DNA of 49,934 bases, taken from contig NZ_VJOL01000015.1 in NCBI RefSeq assembly GCF_007556705.1, positions 1 to 49,934 on the forward strand, written 5' to 3'. The translations under genes were made by a program, and so were the position numbers. This DNA comes from Tepidimonas thermarum. GTDB taxonomy: Bacteria; Pseudomonadota; Gammaproteobacteria; Burkholderiales; Burkholderiaceae_C. Shown here piece by piece: positions 1 through 9,076 of this stretch; position 1 is the first letter of the stretch; every line of letters begins with the position of its first letter. The notes under the pieces are model-generated. The model searched no databases, had not been told where the DNA came from, and worked only from the letters and a program-made list of their open reading frames with translations.

Positions 1-124
1 GGTTTCCGCAATGCTCGCCGAACTCGACGACGAGTGGCTGACCGGCAAGGTCTATCTCAACTTCAACCTGTAACCCGGTTGTCATGACCACCCAACCGGA
101 AATTTACAGAAAAGAGGTTGCACA
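1..124 (+). mobile_element. Right end of a probable IS256-family insertion sequence
   Basis: The transposase tail stops at 73. It is followed by about 50 non-coding bases containing an AT-richer stretch (about 100-114), unlike the surrounding GC-rich DNA, and then by the maeB upstream region. IS256-type elements normally end within some tens of bases after the transposase stop, in a 20-30 bp inverted repeat. The left repeat and the target duplication are outside the window, so the exact boundary (about 120-125) is an estimate. The element sits about 70 bases upstream of maeB in the same orientation. Confidence 0.5.
2..73 (+). pseudogene. IS256-type transposase, C-terminal end only (cut by window edge)
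   Basis: An open frame enters from the left edge and stops at TAA 71-73. Its 23 codons end in DEWLTGKVYLNFNL, which resembles the tail of IS256-family (mutator-type) transposases, where the last residues typically read like 'L-x-E-x-x-x-E-W-x-T-G-R/K-x-Y-L'. The catalytic DDE domain lies outside the window. Identification rests on a short tail remembered from the family, so it is moderate. The gene may be intact beyond the edge; it is called partial only because of the cut. Confidence 0.55.
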
Positions 125-149
125 ATCGATGCAAGCGGCGCGCACTCGC

Positions 150-155
150 TACACT
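150..155 (+). promoter_or_regulatory. Possible -10 element for maeB
   Basis: TACACT lies 40 bases upstream of the maeB ATG, and the same GCTACACTCG context recurs upstream of pilD (18231-18240). No convincing -35 is seen at normal spacing. The element lies outside the estimated IS boundary, so the native promoter may be intact while sequence upstream of it has been replaced by the IS. Confidence 0.35.
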
Positions 156-195
156 CGATACCGATAGCGACTCATTACCCTTCGTTGTGCACACC

Positions 196-2490
196 ATGAC
201 CCCCGCCGAGCAAGCCCTGCGCGACGCCGCGCTCGAATACCACCGCGTCCCCACCCGTGGCAAGATTGCCGTCACCCCGACCAAAGCGCTGTCCAACCAG
301 CGCGACCTGAGCCTGGCCTACTCCCCCGGCGTGGCCTACCCGTGCCTGGAAATCGCCGCCGACCCCAACAAAGCCGCCGACTACACGAGCCGCGGCAACC
401 TGGTGGGCGTGGTCACCAACGGCACGGCGGTGCTGGGCCTGGGCGACATCGGCCCGCTGGCTGGCAAACCCGTGATGGAGGGCAAAGGCTGTTTGTTCAA
501 AAAGTTCGCCGGCATCGACGTCTTTGACATCGAGCTGGCCGAAAAAGACCCGGACAAGCTGGTCGACATCATCGCCGCGCTCGAGCCCACACTGGGCGGC
601 ATCAACCTGGAAGACATCAAGGCGCCGGAGTGCTTCACCATCGAGCGCAAGCTGCGCGAGCGGCTCAACATCCCCGTCTTTCACGACGACCAGCACGGCA
701 CGGCCATCATTGCCTCGGCGGCACTCATCAACGCGCTCGAGCTCACGGGCAAGGCCATCGGGGACGTGCGCATCGCGGTCTCGGGCGCGGGTGCTGCCGC
801 CATCGCGGTGCTCGACCTGTTCGTGGCGCTGGGCGCGCGGCCCGAGCACATGCTGGTGTGCGACTCCAAAGGCGTCATCCACGACCAGCGCGAGGATGCG
901 CTGGCTGGCCGCTTGGACGAATCCAAGCGCCGCTACTGCCGCCGCACCGACGCGCGCACCCTGGCCGATGCGGTGCGCGGCGCGGACGTCTTTTTGGGCT
1001 GCTCGGCGCCTGGCGTGCTCACCGCCGAGATGGTGCAGACCATGGCCGATCGGCCCGTCATCCTGGCCCTGGCCAACCCGGAGCCGGAGATCCGGCCCGA
1101 GGTCGCCAAAGCCGCGCGGCCCGACTGCATCATCGCCACCGGCCGCAGCGACTACCCCAACCAAGTCAACAACGTCCTGTGCTTCCCCTACATCTTCCGC
1201 GGCGCGCTGGACTGCGGCGCCACCCGCATCACCGAGGCGATGAAGCTGGCCTGCGTGCGCGAAATCGCCGCGCTGGCCAAGGCCGAAATCAGCGACGAGG
1301 TGGCTGCGGCCTACGCCGGGCAGGACCTGCAGTTTGGGCCGGACTACCTGATCCCCAAGCCGTTCGACACGCGCATGATCCTGCGCATCGCGCCGGCCGT
1401 GGCGCAAGCCGCGGCCGAATCGGGCGTGGCCACGCGCCCGATCGCCGACTTGGCCGCCTACCGCGACAGTTTGCAGCGCTTCGTCTACCAAACGGGCATC
1501 CTGATGCGGCCGATCTTCAACGCCGCCAAGGCCGCCGCCCCCAAACCCCGCGTGGCCTATGCCGATGGCGAGGATGAGCGCGCCTTGCGCGCGGCGCAGC
1601 TCGCACTGGAAGAAGGCATCGCACGCCCGATCCTGATCGGCCGCCCGGCGGTCATCGAAGCGCGCATCCGCAAGGCGGGCCTGCACCTGCGCCTGGGCGT
1701 GGACGCGGAAAACGTCAACCCCGAGGACGACCCGCGCTTTCGCCAGTATTGGGAGGCCTACCACCAGCTCATGAAGCGCAACGGCGCCACGCCCGAGGTG
1801 GCCAAGGCCGCGGTGCGCCGCTCCAACACCATCATCGGTTCGTTGATGCTGCACCTGGGCGACGCCGACGCGCTGATCTGCGGGTTGGTGGGCACCTACA
1901 CCACGCACCTGGAGCGCATCGACAGCATCCTGGGCCGCCGCCCGGGCGCGTCGCTCTACGCCGCGCTCAACGCCGTCAACACCGACCGCGGGCCGATCTT
2001 CATCACCGACACCTACGTCAACGAGGACCCGACGGCCGAGCAGCTGGCCGAAATCGCCTCGATGGCCGCGCAGGAGGTGCAACGCTTTGGCATCGTGCCC
2101 AAGGTGGCGTTTTTGTCGCACTCCACGTTCGGCTCGTCCAAGCGCGCCAGCGCGCGCAAGATGCGGCAGGCACGCGACTTGTTCGTGGCCGCCCACCCGC
2201 AGATCGAGTGCGATGGTGAACTGCACGGTGATGCGGCGCTCGAACCCGAAATCCGCGCGCGCTTTCTGTCCGACTCGACGCTGAGCGGCAGCGCCAACCT
2301 GCTGGTCTGCCCCAACCTGGACGCCGCCAACATCCTCTACAACGTGATGAAGACCACCACCAGCGGCGGCGTGACGGTGGGCCCGATCCTGATGGGTGTC
2401 AACGGCACCGCGTACATCCTGACGCCGGCGGCCACCGTGCGCCGCGTGCTCAACATGACGGCGGTGGCCGCGGCAGCGGTGCAGCGCTGA
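196..2490 (+). CDS. maeB: NADP-dependent malic enzyme (oxaloacetate-decarboxylating), MaeB type
   Basis: A 764-residue protein that oxidatively decarboxylates malate to pyruvate, making NADPH. The malic N-terminal domain (about 1-160) carries AYSPGVA (41-47) and the GKPVMEGKG segment; HDDQHGTA (163-170) and the dinucleotide-binding GAGAAA (198-203) follow. From about residue 430 there is a phosphotransacetylase-like domain, the arrangement of the large MaeB class rather than of short malic enzymes; this domain is usually regulatory. The frame is open from 118, but the ATG at 196 gives the expected N-terminus ([17 protein letters not shown]). No strong Shine-Dalgarno sequence is visible. It stands alone, 19 bases before ureD, and is probably not functionally tied to the urea genes. 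Confidence 0.95.
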   Translation: MTPAEQALRDAALEYHRVPTRGKIAVTPTKALSNQRDLSLAYSPGVAYPCLEIAADPNKAADYTSRGNLVGVVTNGTAVLGLGDIGPLAGKPVMEGKGCLFKKFAGIDVFDIELAEKDPDKLVDIIAALEPTLGGINLEDIKAPECFTIERKLRERLNIPVFHDDQHGTAIIASAALINALELTGKAIGDVRIAVSGAGAAAIAVLDLFVALGARPEHMLVCDSKGVIHDQREDALAGRLDESKRRYCRRTDARTLADAVRGADVFLGCSAPGVLTAEMVQTMADRPVILALANPEPEIRPEVAKAARPDCIIATGRSDYPNQVNNVLCFPYIFRGALDCGATRITEAMKLACVREIAALAKAEISDEVAAAYAGQDLQFGPDYLIPKPFDTRMILRIAPAVAQAAAESGVATRPIADLAAYRDSLQRFVYQTGILMRPIFNAAKAAAPKPRVAYADGEDERALRAAQLALEEGIARPILIGRPAVIEARIRKAGLHLRLGVDAENVNPEDDPRFRQYWEAYHQLMKRNGATPEVAKAAVRRSNTIIGSLMLHLGDADALICGLVGTYTTHLERIDSILGRRPGASLYAALNAVNTDRGPIFITDTYVNEDPTAEQLAEIASMAAQEVQRFGIVPKVAFLSHSTFGSSKRASARKMRQARDLFVAAHPQIECDGELHGDAALEPEIRARFLSDSTLSGSANLLVCPNLDAANILYNVMKTTTSGGVTVGPILMGVNGTAYILTPAATVRRVLNMTAVAAAAVQR

Positions 2491-2509
2491 AGACGGAACG
2501 ACGGCACCG

Positions 2510-3340
2510 ATGGGCTGGCACGCGCGGCTGGAGTTGCACGGCAGCATCGCCGGTGGGCGCAGCCGGCTCGCGTTCGCGCACGAGGGGCCACTGCGCGTGC
2601 TGCAGACGTTGCACCCGGAAGGCCCGGCGGTGGTGCATGCGGTGCTGGTGCATCCGCCCGGCGGCATCGTCGGCGGTGACGAGCTGGCCATCGACGTGCG
2701 CGTGCAGCCCGGCGCGCACGTACTGGTGACGACGCCGGGTGCCACGCGCTTTTACCGCAGCGACGGCGAGCGCGCGGCGCAGACGGTGCGCGCCCATGTA
2801 GAGGCTGGTGCGCGGCTGGAATGGCTGCCGGCGGAGACGATTGCCTACCCCGGCTGCATCGCGCGCAATGCCTTCGACGCCAAACTCGCCCCGGGTGCGC
2901 AGCTGCTGGCGTGGGAAGTGTGCGCGCTTGGCCTGCCGCAGGCCGGCGACCCGTTCGCTGCCGGTGTGCTGCAGCAGCGCATGGCCGTCGATGACGTCTG
3001 GCTCGACGAAGGGTGGCTGGACGCTGCCGACCGCTGGCTGCTCGACAGCGGCCCCGGCCTGGCCGGGCGTCGCACCCTCGGCACACTGGTGCTGGCGAGC
3101 GGCACCCCGTGGAACGAAGCTGAGCGCGAACGGCTGCTGGAGGCCGTACGCGCCGAACTGCCGGCCACGCTCGAGCCGGTGGCCGCCGGCGCCACTTGCC
3201 CGCACGAGCGTGTGCTGGTGGTGCGGGGGCTCGCTGAGGTGGTCGAGCCGTTGATGGTGCTGTGGCAGCGTTTACGCGCCGTGCTGCGCCAGCAGGCCTG
3301 GGGGCTGCAAGCGCCGCCTCTGCGGCTGTGGCGCGTCTGA
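2510..3340 (+). CDS. ureD: Urease accessory protein UreD
   Basis: A 276-residue UreD/UreH family protein. UreD is the scaffold that binds apo-urease and recruits UreF and UreG for nickel delivery and lysine carbamylation. Diagnostic segments are the N-terminal LELHGSIAGGRSRL, HPPGGIVGGDELAIDV (about residues 51-66) and TTPGATRFYRS (about 74-84). The length is normal. The gene is separated from ureA by about 9.8 kb of minus-strand transport and sensor genes, and its stop is only 4 bases from the convergent urtE stop. It must therefore be transcribed apart from ureABCEFG, perhaps by read-through from maeB 19 bases upstream, since no separate promoter is evident. Confidence 0.95.
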   Translation: MGWHARLELHGSIAGGRSRLAFAHEGPLRVLQTLHPEGPAVVHAVLVHPPGGIVGGDELAIDVRVQPGAHVLVTTPGATRFYRSDGERAAQTVRAHVEAGARLEWLPAETIAYPGCIARNAFDAKLAPGAQLLAWEVCALGLPQAGDPFAAGVLQQRMAVDDVWLDEGWLDAADRWLLDSGPGLAGRRTLGTLVLASGTPWNEAERERLLEAVRAELPATLEPVAAGATCPHERVLVVRGLAEVVEPLMVLWQRLRAVLRQQAWGLQAPPLRLWRV

Positions 3341-3344
3341 CCCG

Positions 3345-4049
3345 CTACAGCGCCACCATCGCGCGCACGCCTTGCGTGTCCATCTCATCGCCGCTGCCGC
3401 TGGCCACCACCGCGCCGCGCTCGAGGACCACGTAGCGGTCGGCAAGCTCGCGCGCGAAATCGTAGTACTGCTCGACCAGCAGGATCGCCATCGGCTCGCC
3501 GTCCAACCCCTGTCGCGCCAGCTGGCGCAGCACACGGCCTATGGCCTGGATGATGTTGGGCTGAATACCTTCGGTCGGCTCATCCAGCACCAACAGCCGC
3601 GGCCGCGCAGCCAGCGCACGCGCGATGGCGAGCTGCTGCTGCTGCCCACCCGAAAGATCCCCGCCGCGGCGGCCCTGCATATCCGCCAACACCGGAAAGA
3701 GCTCGAACAGCTGCGGTGGCAGCGGCGTGCCGGCCGGGCGGCTGGCCAGCCCCAGCAGCAGGTTTTCGCGCACCGTCAGGCGCGGGAAGATCTCGCGGCC
3801 CTGCGGCACGTAGCCGATGCCGCGGTGCGCGCGCTCGTGCACGGGACGGCGCGCCAGCTCCATGCCGTCGAAGGTGATGCAGCCCTGACGGATCGGCACC
3901 AGGCCCATCAGGCTTTTCAGCAGCGTGGTCTTGCCGACCCCGTTACGGCCCAGCACGACGGTGATCTCGCCGGCGCGCGCCTGCAGGCTGATGCCGCGCA
4001 AGATATGCGAGCCGCCGTAATACTGATGCACGTCGTCAATCACCAGCAT
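3345..4049 (-). CDS. urtE: Urea ABC transporter ATP-binding protein UrtE
   Basis: A 234-residue cytoplasmic ABC ATPase of the LivF/UrtE type, one of two ATPases powering high-affinity urea import. It has Walker A GRNGVGKTT near residue 40, the signature LSGGQQQQLAIARAL, Walker B LLVLDEPTEGIQ and a switch-histidine region in which the usual H is replaced by Q (LLVEQYY), as is typical for LivF/UrtE. The start chosen is the ATG at 4047-4049 (MLVIDDVHQYYGGSHIL); the frame is open further upstream but that part is antisense-like. The urtD stop lies 5 bases upstream, so the two are co-transcribed as the last genes of the urt operon. Confidence 0.95.
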   Translation of the reverse strand: MLVIDDVHQYYGGSHILRGISLQARAGEITVVLGRNGVGKTTLLKSLMGLVPIRQGCITFDGMELARRPVHERAHRGIGYVPQGREIFPRLTVRENLLLGLASRPAGTPLPPQLFELFPVLADMQGRRGGDLSGGQQQQLAIARALAARPRLLVLDEPTEGIQPNIIQAIGRVLRQLARQGLDGEPMAILLVEQYYDFARELADRYVVLERGAVVASGSGDEMDTQGVRAMVAL

Positions 4050-4054
4050 AGCCG

Positions 4055-4927
4055 TCAACGTCCCAGATAAACCTCGATGACACGCGCATCGCGCGCCACC
4101 TGCTCGAACGGGCCTTCCGTGAGCACCGCACCGTCGCACAGCACGGTGACTTTGTCGGCAATCACCCGCACGAAAGCCATGTCGTGCTCCACCACCACCA
4201 GCGTGTGGCGACCCTTGAGCTTGAGCAGCAGCTGCGCGGTGCGCTCGGTCTCGTCGTCGGTCATGCCTGCCACGGGCTCGTCCAGCAGCAACACCTTGGG
4301 CTCCTGGGCCAGCAGCATGCCGATCTCCAGCCACTGCTTCTGCCCGTGGCTTAGCGTCCCTGCCGGCCGCTGGGCGGCATCCTCCAAGTGGATCAGCGCC
4401 AGCAACGCCTCAAGGCGCTGGCGCTGCGCCGCGCTGGGGCGAAAGGTCAGACTCGCGCGCACGCGCTTGTCGCCCGCCAGCGCCAGCTCGAGGTTCTCCC
4501 ACACCGTCAGCGGCTCGAACACGGTGGGTTTCTGGAACTTGCGTCCCACCCCCAGCGCAGCGATCTGCGGCTCGCGGTAGCGCAGCAGGTCGATCGTGCT
4601 GCCCAGGAAGACGCTGCCGCGGTCAGGGCGCGTGCGACCGGTGATCACGTCCAGCATCGTCGTCTTGCCGGCGCCGTTGGGCCCGATGATGGCGCGCAGC
4701 TCGCCCGGCGCAATATCCAGGTTCAGACCCTTGAGCGCCTTGTAGCCATCGAAGCTGACCTGCACGTCCTCCAGATAGAGGATGCGCCCGTGGCTGGTGT
4801 CGATGGCGCCGGGCTGTACCGGGTGTGAGAACACCGCGGCGCGGTCGCCCCTGGCACCATCCTGCCCGGTGCGTTGCTGGGCGCGCCGCCAACGCTCGGA
4901 GCCGCTTTGCAGCAGGTCGGGGGTCAT
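4055..4927 (-). CDS. urtD: Urea ABC transporter ATP-binding protein UrtD
   Basis: A 290-residue ABC ATPase of the LivG/UrtD type, partner of UrtE. It shows Walker A GPNGAGKTT, the signature LSHGQKQWLEIGMLL (SHGQ in place of SGGQ is characteristic of UrtD), Walker B VLLLDEPVAGM and the H-loop VVEHDM. The start is the ATG at 4925-4927, which overlaps the urtC stop in an ATGA arrangement and implies translational coupling. The roughly 50 residues before the ABC core (MTPDLLQSGSERW onward) are longer than in many relatives. A later start at GRILYLEDV would need a non-ATG codon. Confidence 0.94.
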   Translation of the reverse strand: MTPDLLQSGSERWRRAQQRTGQDGARGDRAAVFSHPVQPGAIDTSHGRILYLEDVQVSFDGYKALKGLNLDIAPGELRAIIGPNGAGKTTMLDVITGRTRPDRGSVFLGSTIDLLRYREPQIAALGVGRKFQKPTVFEPLTVWENLELALAGDKRVRASLTFRPSAAQRQRLEALLALIHLEDAAQRPAGTLSHGQKQWLEIGMLLAQEPKVLLLDEPVAGMTDDETERTAQLLLKLKGRHTLVVVEHDMAFVRVIADKVTVLCDGAVLTEGPFEQVARDARVIEVYLGR

Positions 4928-6063
4928 TCGTGACGCTCCCCGCCGCGGTAACCCACCCAGCGCCGCCACAGCCCCACCAAGCCCTGCGGCATCCACAGCG
5001 TTACCGCAACAAACAGCGCGCCCAGCGCGTAGAGCCACACCTCCGGTGCCACCACGGTCAGCCAGCTCTTGGCACCGTTGACCGCAAACGCCCCCACGAT
5101 CGGACCCACCAGCGTGCCACGGCCACCCACTGCCGTCCACACCGCGATTTCGATGCTGGCCGCCGGGCTCATCTCGCGCGGGTTGATGATGCCGACCTGC
5201 GGCACATACAACGCCCCGGCCACCGCGCACATCACGGCGGACAGCGTCCAGATCGCGAGCTTGTAAGGCAGCGGGTCATATCCGCAAAACATCACCCGTC
5301 CCTCGGCATCGCGGATGGCTTGCAGCACGCGACCGAACTTGCTGGTCGTCAGCCAACGCGCCAGCAGGTAGCAGCCGATCAGCGCAAGGCCCGTGAGGGC
5401 GAACAGCGCCACGCGCGTCTGCGAGGTCGTGATCGGGTAGCCCAGGATGCGCTTGAAGTCTGTGAAGCCGTTGTTGCCGCCGAAGCCGGTCTCGTTGCGG
5501 TAGAACAGCAGCATCGCGGCGAATGTCAGGGCCTGCGTGATGATCGAAAAATAGACACCTTGGATGCGCGCGCGGAATGCGAAGTAGCCAAACACCCAGG
5601 CCAGCAGCCCGGGCACCAGCACGATCAGCACCAGGGTGGCCGCGAAGCTGTGCGACAGCGCCCAGTGCCACGGCAGCGCTTGCCAGTCGAGGAACACCAT
5701 GAAGTCGGGCAGTTCGCTGCCGTAGTGGCCATCGGTACCGATCTGGCGCATCAGGTACATGCCCATCACGTAGCCGCCCAGCGCGAAAAAGAGCCCATGC
5801 CCGAGGCTCAAGATGCCGGTATAACCCCAGATCAGATCCAGCGCGAGCGCGCAGATGGCATAGCACATGATCTTGCCAAGCAGCGTGATCCAGTGGTCGC
5901 TCAGGTGCCAGACACTATCCGGCGGCACCGCGAGGTTCAGCAGCGGGGCCACCCCCGCCACCAGTATGAGGGCCAACCACAGCGCGTGCGCCCGCGGCGC
6001 CAGCAACCGCGGCCCGCGCGCTGCGGCCAGCCCCGCGCCTGAGGTCGAAGCGGTGATGCTCAT
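4924..6063 (-). CDS. urtC: Urea ABC transporter permease UrtC
   Basis: A 379-residue polytopic inner-membrane permease of the LivM family. It has an N-terminal hydrophobic segment (ALWLALILVAGVAPLL) and the conserved ALDLIWGYTGILSLGHGLFFALGGY region (about 75-100). The cytoplasmic ATPase-contact region is near RVLQAIRDAEGR (about 268-279), and the C-terminal VGGRGTLVGPIVGA loop is present. These are standard for UrtC. The start ATG at 6061-6063 overlaps the urtB stop (6060-6062), and the C-terminus overlaps the urtD start, so urtB, urtC and urtD are translationally coupled. Confidence 0.95.
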   Translation of the reverse strand: MSITASTSGAGLAAARGPRLLAPRAHALWLALILVAGVAPLLNLAVPPDSVWHLSDHWITLLGKIMCYAICALALDLIWGYTGILSLGHGLFFALGGYVMGMYLMRQIGTDGHYGSELPDFMVFLDWQALPWHWALSHSFAATLVLIVLVPGLLAWVFGYFAFRARIQGVYFSIITQALTFAAMLLFYRNETGFGGNNGFTDFKRILGYPITTSQTRVALFALTGLALIGCYLLARWLTTSKFGRVLQAIRDAEGRVMFCGYDPLPYKLAIWTLSAVMCAVAGALYVPQVGIINPREMSPAASIEIAVWTAVGGRGTLVGPIVGAFAVNGAKSWLTVVAPEVWLYALGALFVAVTLWMPQGLVGLWRRWVGYRGGERHE

Positions 6064-7676
6064 GCCTGCCTCCCTTTGAGTGCAAACAGCCCCTGTGGCC
6101 GCTTCTGGATGAAGATCACGATCAGCACCAGCACGGCAATCTTGGCCAGCACCGCGCCGGCCCACCCCTCCAAAAGCTTGTTCAACAGGCCCAGCCCCAT
6201 AGCCGCGAGCACCGTACCAGCCAGCTGCCCGACACCGCCCACCACCACGACCATGAACGAGTCGATGATGTAGCTCTGACCCAGATCTGGCCCGACGTTG
6301 CCAATCTGGCTCAGCGCCACACCCGCAAGCCCTGCCACGCCGGAGCCGAACGCGAACGCCAGCGCATCCACGCGACCGGTCGGCACCCCCATGCAGGCTG
6401 CCATCGGTCGGTTCTGCGTCACACCGCGCACGAACAGCCCCAGCCGCGTTCGCGCCAGCACCCACGCGACGGCGAGCAGTACCGCAGCAGCGAACACCAA
6501 AATCGCGATCCGGTTCCACGGCAGCACCAGCCCCCCGGGCACGGCGAGGGCTCCACTGAGCCAAGCGGGGTTTTCCACCGTGACGTTCTGCGCGCCGAAC
6601 AGGCTGCGCACCGCCTGCATCAGGATCAGACTCAAGCCCCAGGTGGCCAGCAACGTCTCCAGCGGCCGGCCGTAGAGGTGGCGGATGACACCGCGCTCGA
6701 TGGCCGCGCCGACCAGCGCCGTGGCGAAAAACGCCACGGGCAGCGCCGCCAGCACGTACCAGTCGAACCATTGCGGCCACAGCCGCGCGAACAGCTGCTG
6801 CACGACGTAGGTGGCGTAGGCGCCGACCATGATCAGCTCACCGTGCGCCATGTTGATGACGCCCATCAGGCCGTAGGTGATCGCCAGTCCGAGTGCCGCC
6901 AGCAACAGGATGGAGCCCAGACTCAACCCGGTGAACACCGTGCCACCGACCTCCGCCAGCGCCAGCGTGCGCTGCAGCGCCTGCTCGGCCTGACGCAGCG
7001 CGTGCACGACCGCCGGGTCGGTCTCCTGCGCGCGTTGCCGCTGCAACAGCGGCAGCGCCTGCCGCTCGCCGCTTTCGCCCAGCACGGCAGCGGCCGCGCC
7101 GCGCCGAACCGGATCGGCATCCGCGAGCTCCACCGCCGCCAGCGCCTGGGCCAGCAATGCCGCAGCGTGCCCATCCAGCGCAGGCTGGCGCTGCGGCGCC
7201 AACGCCGCGCGCAGCAGCGGTGCAAATGCCTCGTCCGGCTCCTCCAGCAGCGCGCGGCGCAGCGTCACCGCCGCCGCGCGCTGGCGCGCCACGTCCGCTT
7301 CCTGCAGGTCCAGCGCCGCCAGCGCCAGCGCCAGGGCAGCGCGCAGCCGGTTGTTCAGCAGCGGCGCCTCGGCCTCGGGCGGTATGGGCTCGATGGCGCC
7401 GCTGTCGGCACGCTGGCCCCGGGCATCGTCACGCTCAATCCAGACGCTGCCCTGGTGCACGCGCACGCGCTCGTCCTGCAGCGCACGCAGCAGCACCGCC
7501 GCAGCCGGGTCGGGCGCGGCGGCCAACTGCGTAATCGCCTGCACCCGTTCAGCCACCGTGCCCTCGGCCACCGCCAGCGCCTGGTCCCCTGTCAGTGCTG
7601 GGGCCAGCCGCGGCCACAGCACGAGCAGGCCAGCCAGCAGCGCCGCGACGAGCTGGCGCGATGCGCGTGTTGTCAT
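6060..7676 (-). CDS. urtB: Urea ABC transporter permease UrtB
   Basis: A 538-residue permease. The N-terminus looks like a signal peptide or anchor (LVAALLAGLLVLWPRLAPAL). It is followed by an alanine/leucine-rich helical periplasmic region of about 210 residues, the extra domain that separates UrtB from plain LivH proteins. From about residue 245 the LivH-type membrane domain begins (TGLSLGSILLLAALGLAITYGLMGVINMAHGELIMVG and the GGVGQLAGTV loop). It pairs with UrtC to form the channel. The start is the ATG at 7674-7676, 20 bases after the urtA stop. Confidence 0.95.
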   Translation of the reverse strand: MTTRASRQLVAALLAGLLVLWPRLAPALTGDQALAVAEGTVAERVQAITQLAAAPDPAAAVLLRALQDERVRVHQGSVWIERDDARGQRADSGAIEPIPPEAEAPLLNNRLRAALALALAALDLQEADVARQRAAAVTLRRALLEEPDEAFAPLLRAALAPQRQPALDGHAAALLAQALAAVELADADPVRRGAAAAVLGESGERQALPLLQRQRAQETDPAVVHALRQAEQALQRTLALAEVGGTVFTGLSLGSILLLAALGLAITYGLMGVINMAHGELIMVGAYATYVVQQLFARLWPQWFDWYVLAALPVAFFATALVGAAIERGVIRHLYGRPLETLLATWGLSLILMQAVRSLFGAQNVTVENPAWLSGALAVPGGLVLPWNRIAILVFAAAVLLAVAWVLARTRLGLFVRGVTQNRPMAACMGVPTGRVDALAFAFGSGVAGLAGVALSQIGNVGPDLGQSYIIDSFMVVVVGGVGQLAGTVLAAMGLGLLNKLLEGWAGAVLAKIAVLVLIVIFIQKRPQGLFALKGRQA

Positions 7677-7696
7677 ACCCCACCTTCCTGGCTGCG

Positions 7697-8968
7697 TCAG
7701 GCCTTCTCCGGCACGTCTTTCTTCTTCTCATTGCCGGGAATGAACGGGCTCCACGGCTGCGCGCGGATCGGTCCTTTCGTCTTCCAGACGACGTTGAATT
7801 GACCGTCGGCACGCACCTCGCCGATGAACACCGGCTTGTGCAGGTGGTGGTTGCGCTCGTCCATCTTGACCTTGAAGCCACATGGGGCGTCAAAGGTCTG
7901 CCCGGCCATCGCAGCGATGACCTCATCCACCGCGGTGCTCTTGGCCTTCTCGACCGCTTGCTTCCACATGTGGATGCCGATGTAGGTGGCTTCCATCGGG
8001 TCGTTGGTCAGCGGCTTGTCTTTGTGGCCGGGGATGTTCTTCGCCTTGGCGTAGGCGGCCCACTTCTTGATGAAGGCGTCGTTGGCCGGGTTCTTGATCG
8101 ACATGAAGTAGTTCCACGCCGCCAGGTGCCCGACCAACGGTTTGGTATCGACGCCACGCAACTCCTCCTCGCCGACGCTGAAGGCCACCACCGGCACATC
8201 GGTGGCCTTGAGGCCTTGGTTGCCCAGCTCCTTGTAGAACGGCACGTTGGAGTCGCCGTTGATGGTGGAAATGACGCAGGTCTTCTTGCCGGCGGCAGCG
8301 AACTGCTTGATCTTGGCGATGATGGTCTGGTAGTCACTGTGGCCAAACGGGGTGTACTCCTCCATGATGTCGGCCTCAGGAATGCCCTTGGACTTCAGGA
8401 ACGCGCGCAGGATCTTGTTGGTGGTGCGCGGGTAGACGTAGTCGGTGCCAAGCAGCACAAAGCGTTTTGCACTGCCGCCGTCCTTGCTCATCAGGTATTC
8501 CACCGCGGGAATGGCCTGCTGGTTGGGCGCGGCGCCGGTGTAGAAGACGTTCTTGCTGAGCTCCTCGCCCTCGTACTGCACGGGATAGAACAACAGGCCA
8601 TTGAGCTCCTCGAACACCGGCAGCACCGACTTGCGGCTGACCGACGTCCAGCAGCCGAACACCGCGGCCACCTTGTCCTGCGTCAGCAGCTGGCGCGCCT
8701 TCTCGGCAAACAGCGGCCAGTTGGAGGCCGGGTCGACCACCACCGGTTCGAGCTTGCGTCCGAGCACGCCGCCGGCGGCGTTGATCTCCTCGATGGTCAT
8801 CAGTGCAATGTCCTTGAGCACCGTCTCGGAAATCGCCATCGTGCCCGACAGCGAGTGCAGGATGCCGACCTTGATGGGGCCGGACTGGGCGCGAGCCGAC
8901 AGTGGGCCGAAGGCAGCCATGGCGGCGGCGGCGGACAGGGCCTTGAGCGTGGAGCGACGTTGCATCAT
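7697..8968 (-). CDS. urtA: Urea ABC transporter substrate-binding protein UrtA
   Basis: A 423-residue periplasmic binding protein of the Peripla_BP_5 family. It has a signal peptide (MMQRRSTLKALSAAAAMAAF..., probable cleavage after SARAQ) with a twin-arginine-like RR but no clear Tat motif. The mature part starts GPIKVGILHSLSGTMAISET, and FGCWTSVSRKSVLPVFE and LLFYPVQYEGEE are UrtA hallmarks of the short-chain amide/urea-binding class. The ATG at 8966-8968 is preceded by GGAG at good spacing. It is the first structural transport gene after the regulator. The 108-base gap upstream holds a perfect dyad (9046-9063), so it may have its own regulated promoter. Confidence 0.96.
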   Translation of the reverse strand: MMQRRSTLKALSAAAAMAAFGPLSARAQSGPIKVGILHSLSGTMAISETVLKDIALMTIEEINAAGGVLGRKLEPVVVDPASNWPLFAEKARQLLTQDKVAAVFGCWTSVSRKSVLPVFEELNGLLFYPVQYEGEELSKNVFYTGAAPNQQAIPAVEYLMSKDGGSAKRFVLLGTDYVYPRTTNKILRAFLKSKGIPEADIMEEYTPFGHSDYQTIIAKIKQFAAAGKKTCVISTINGDSNVPFYKELGNQGLKATDVPVVAFSVGEEELRGVDTKPLVGHLAAWNYFMSIKNPANDAFIKKWAAYAKAKNIPGHKDKPLTNDPMEATYIGIHMWKQAVEKAKSTAVDEVIAAMAGQTFDAPCGFKVKMDERNHHLHKPVFIGEVRADGQFNVVWKTKGPIRAQPWSPFIPGNEKKKDVPEKA

Positions 8969-9045
8969 GGTGGTTCTCCGCAGTTGAGGAAGCGATGGAA
9001 GGCATCGGACGCTTCCCATGCTAGGCAACGCGCCCCGCCGCGTCT

Positions 9046-9063
9046 GTACGCCGGATGGCGTAC
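9046..9063. promoter_or_regulatory. Perfect 7-4-7 dyad upstream of urtA, possible operator
   Basis: GTACGCC (9046-9052), a four-base centre, and GGCGTAC (9057-9063) form a perfect palindrome in the gap between the regulator stop (9077) and the urtA start (8968). On the minus strand it is followed, 17 bases later, by TTGCCT, a possible -35. It could be the binding site of the LuxR-type regulator encoded just upstream. It could instead be a short RNA hairpin; there is no U-run, so it is not an intrinsic terminator. Confidence 0.4.
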
Positions 9064-9076
9064 GCGCGCGCTGGCG

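Noticed and set aside
118-123. TTGCAC at the IS end as an outward-facing -35 for a hybrid maeB promoter
   Set aside because: Spacing to the only plausible -10 (150-155) is 26 bases, too long for a sigma-70 promoter.
175-2745. 856-residue open frame on the minus strand opposite maeB/ureD
   Set aside because: Low-complexity Arg/Ala/Gly/His-rich translation typical of the antisense of GC-rich genes; maeB and ureD on the other strand are certain.
9046-9063. Dyad as an intrinsic terminator after the regulator gene
   Set aside because: No T-run follows on either strand and the stem is only seven pairs.
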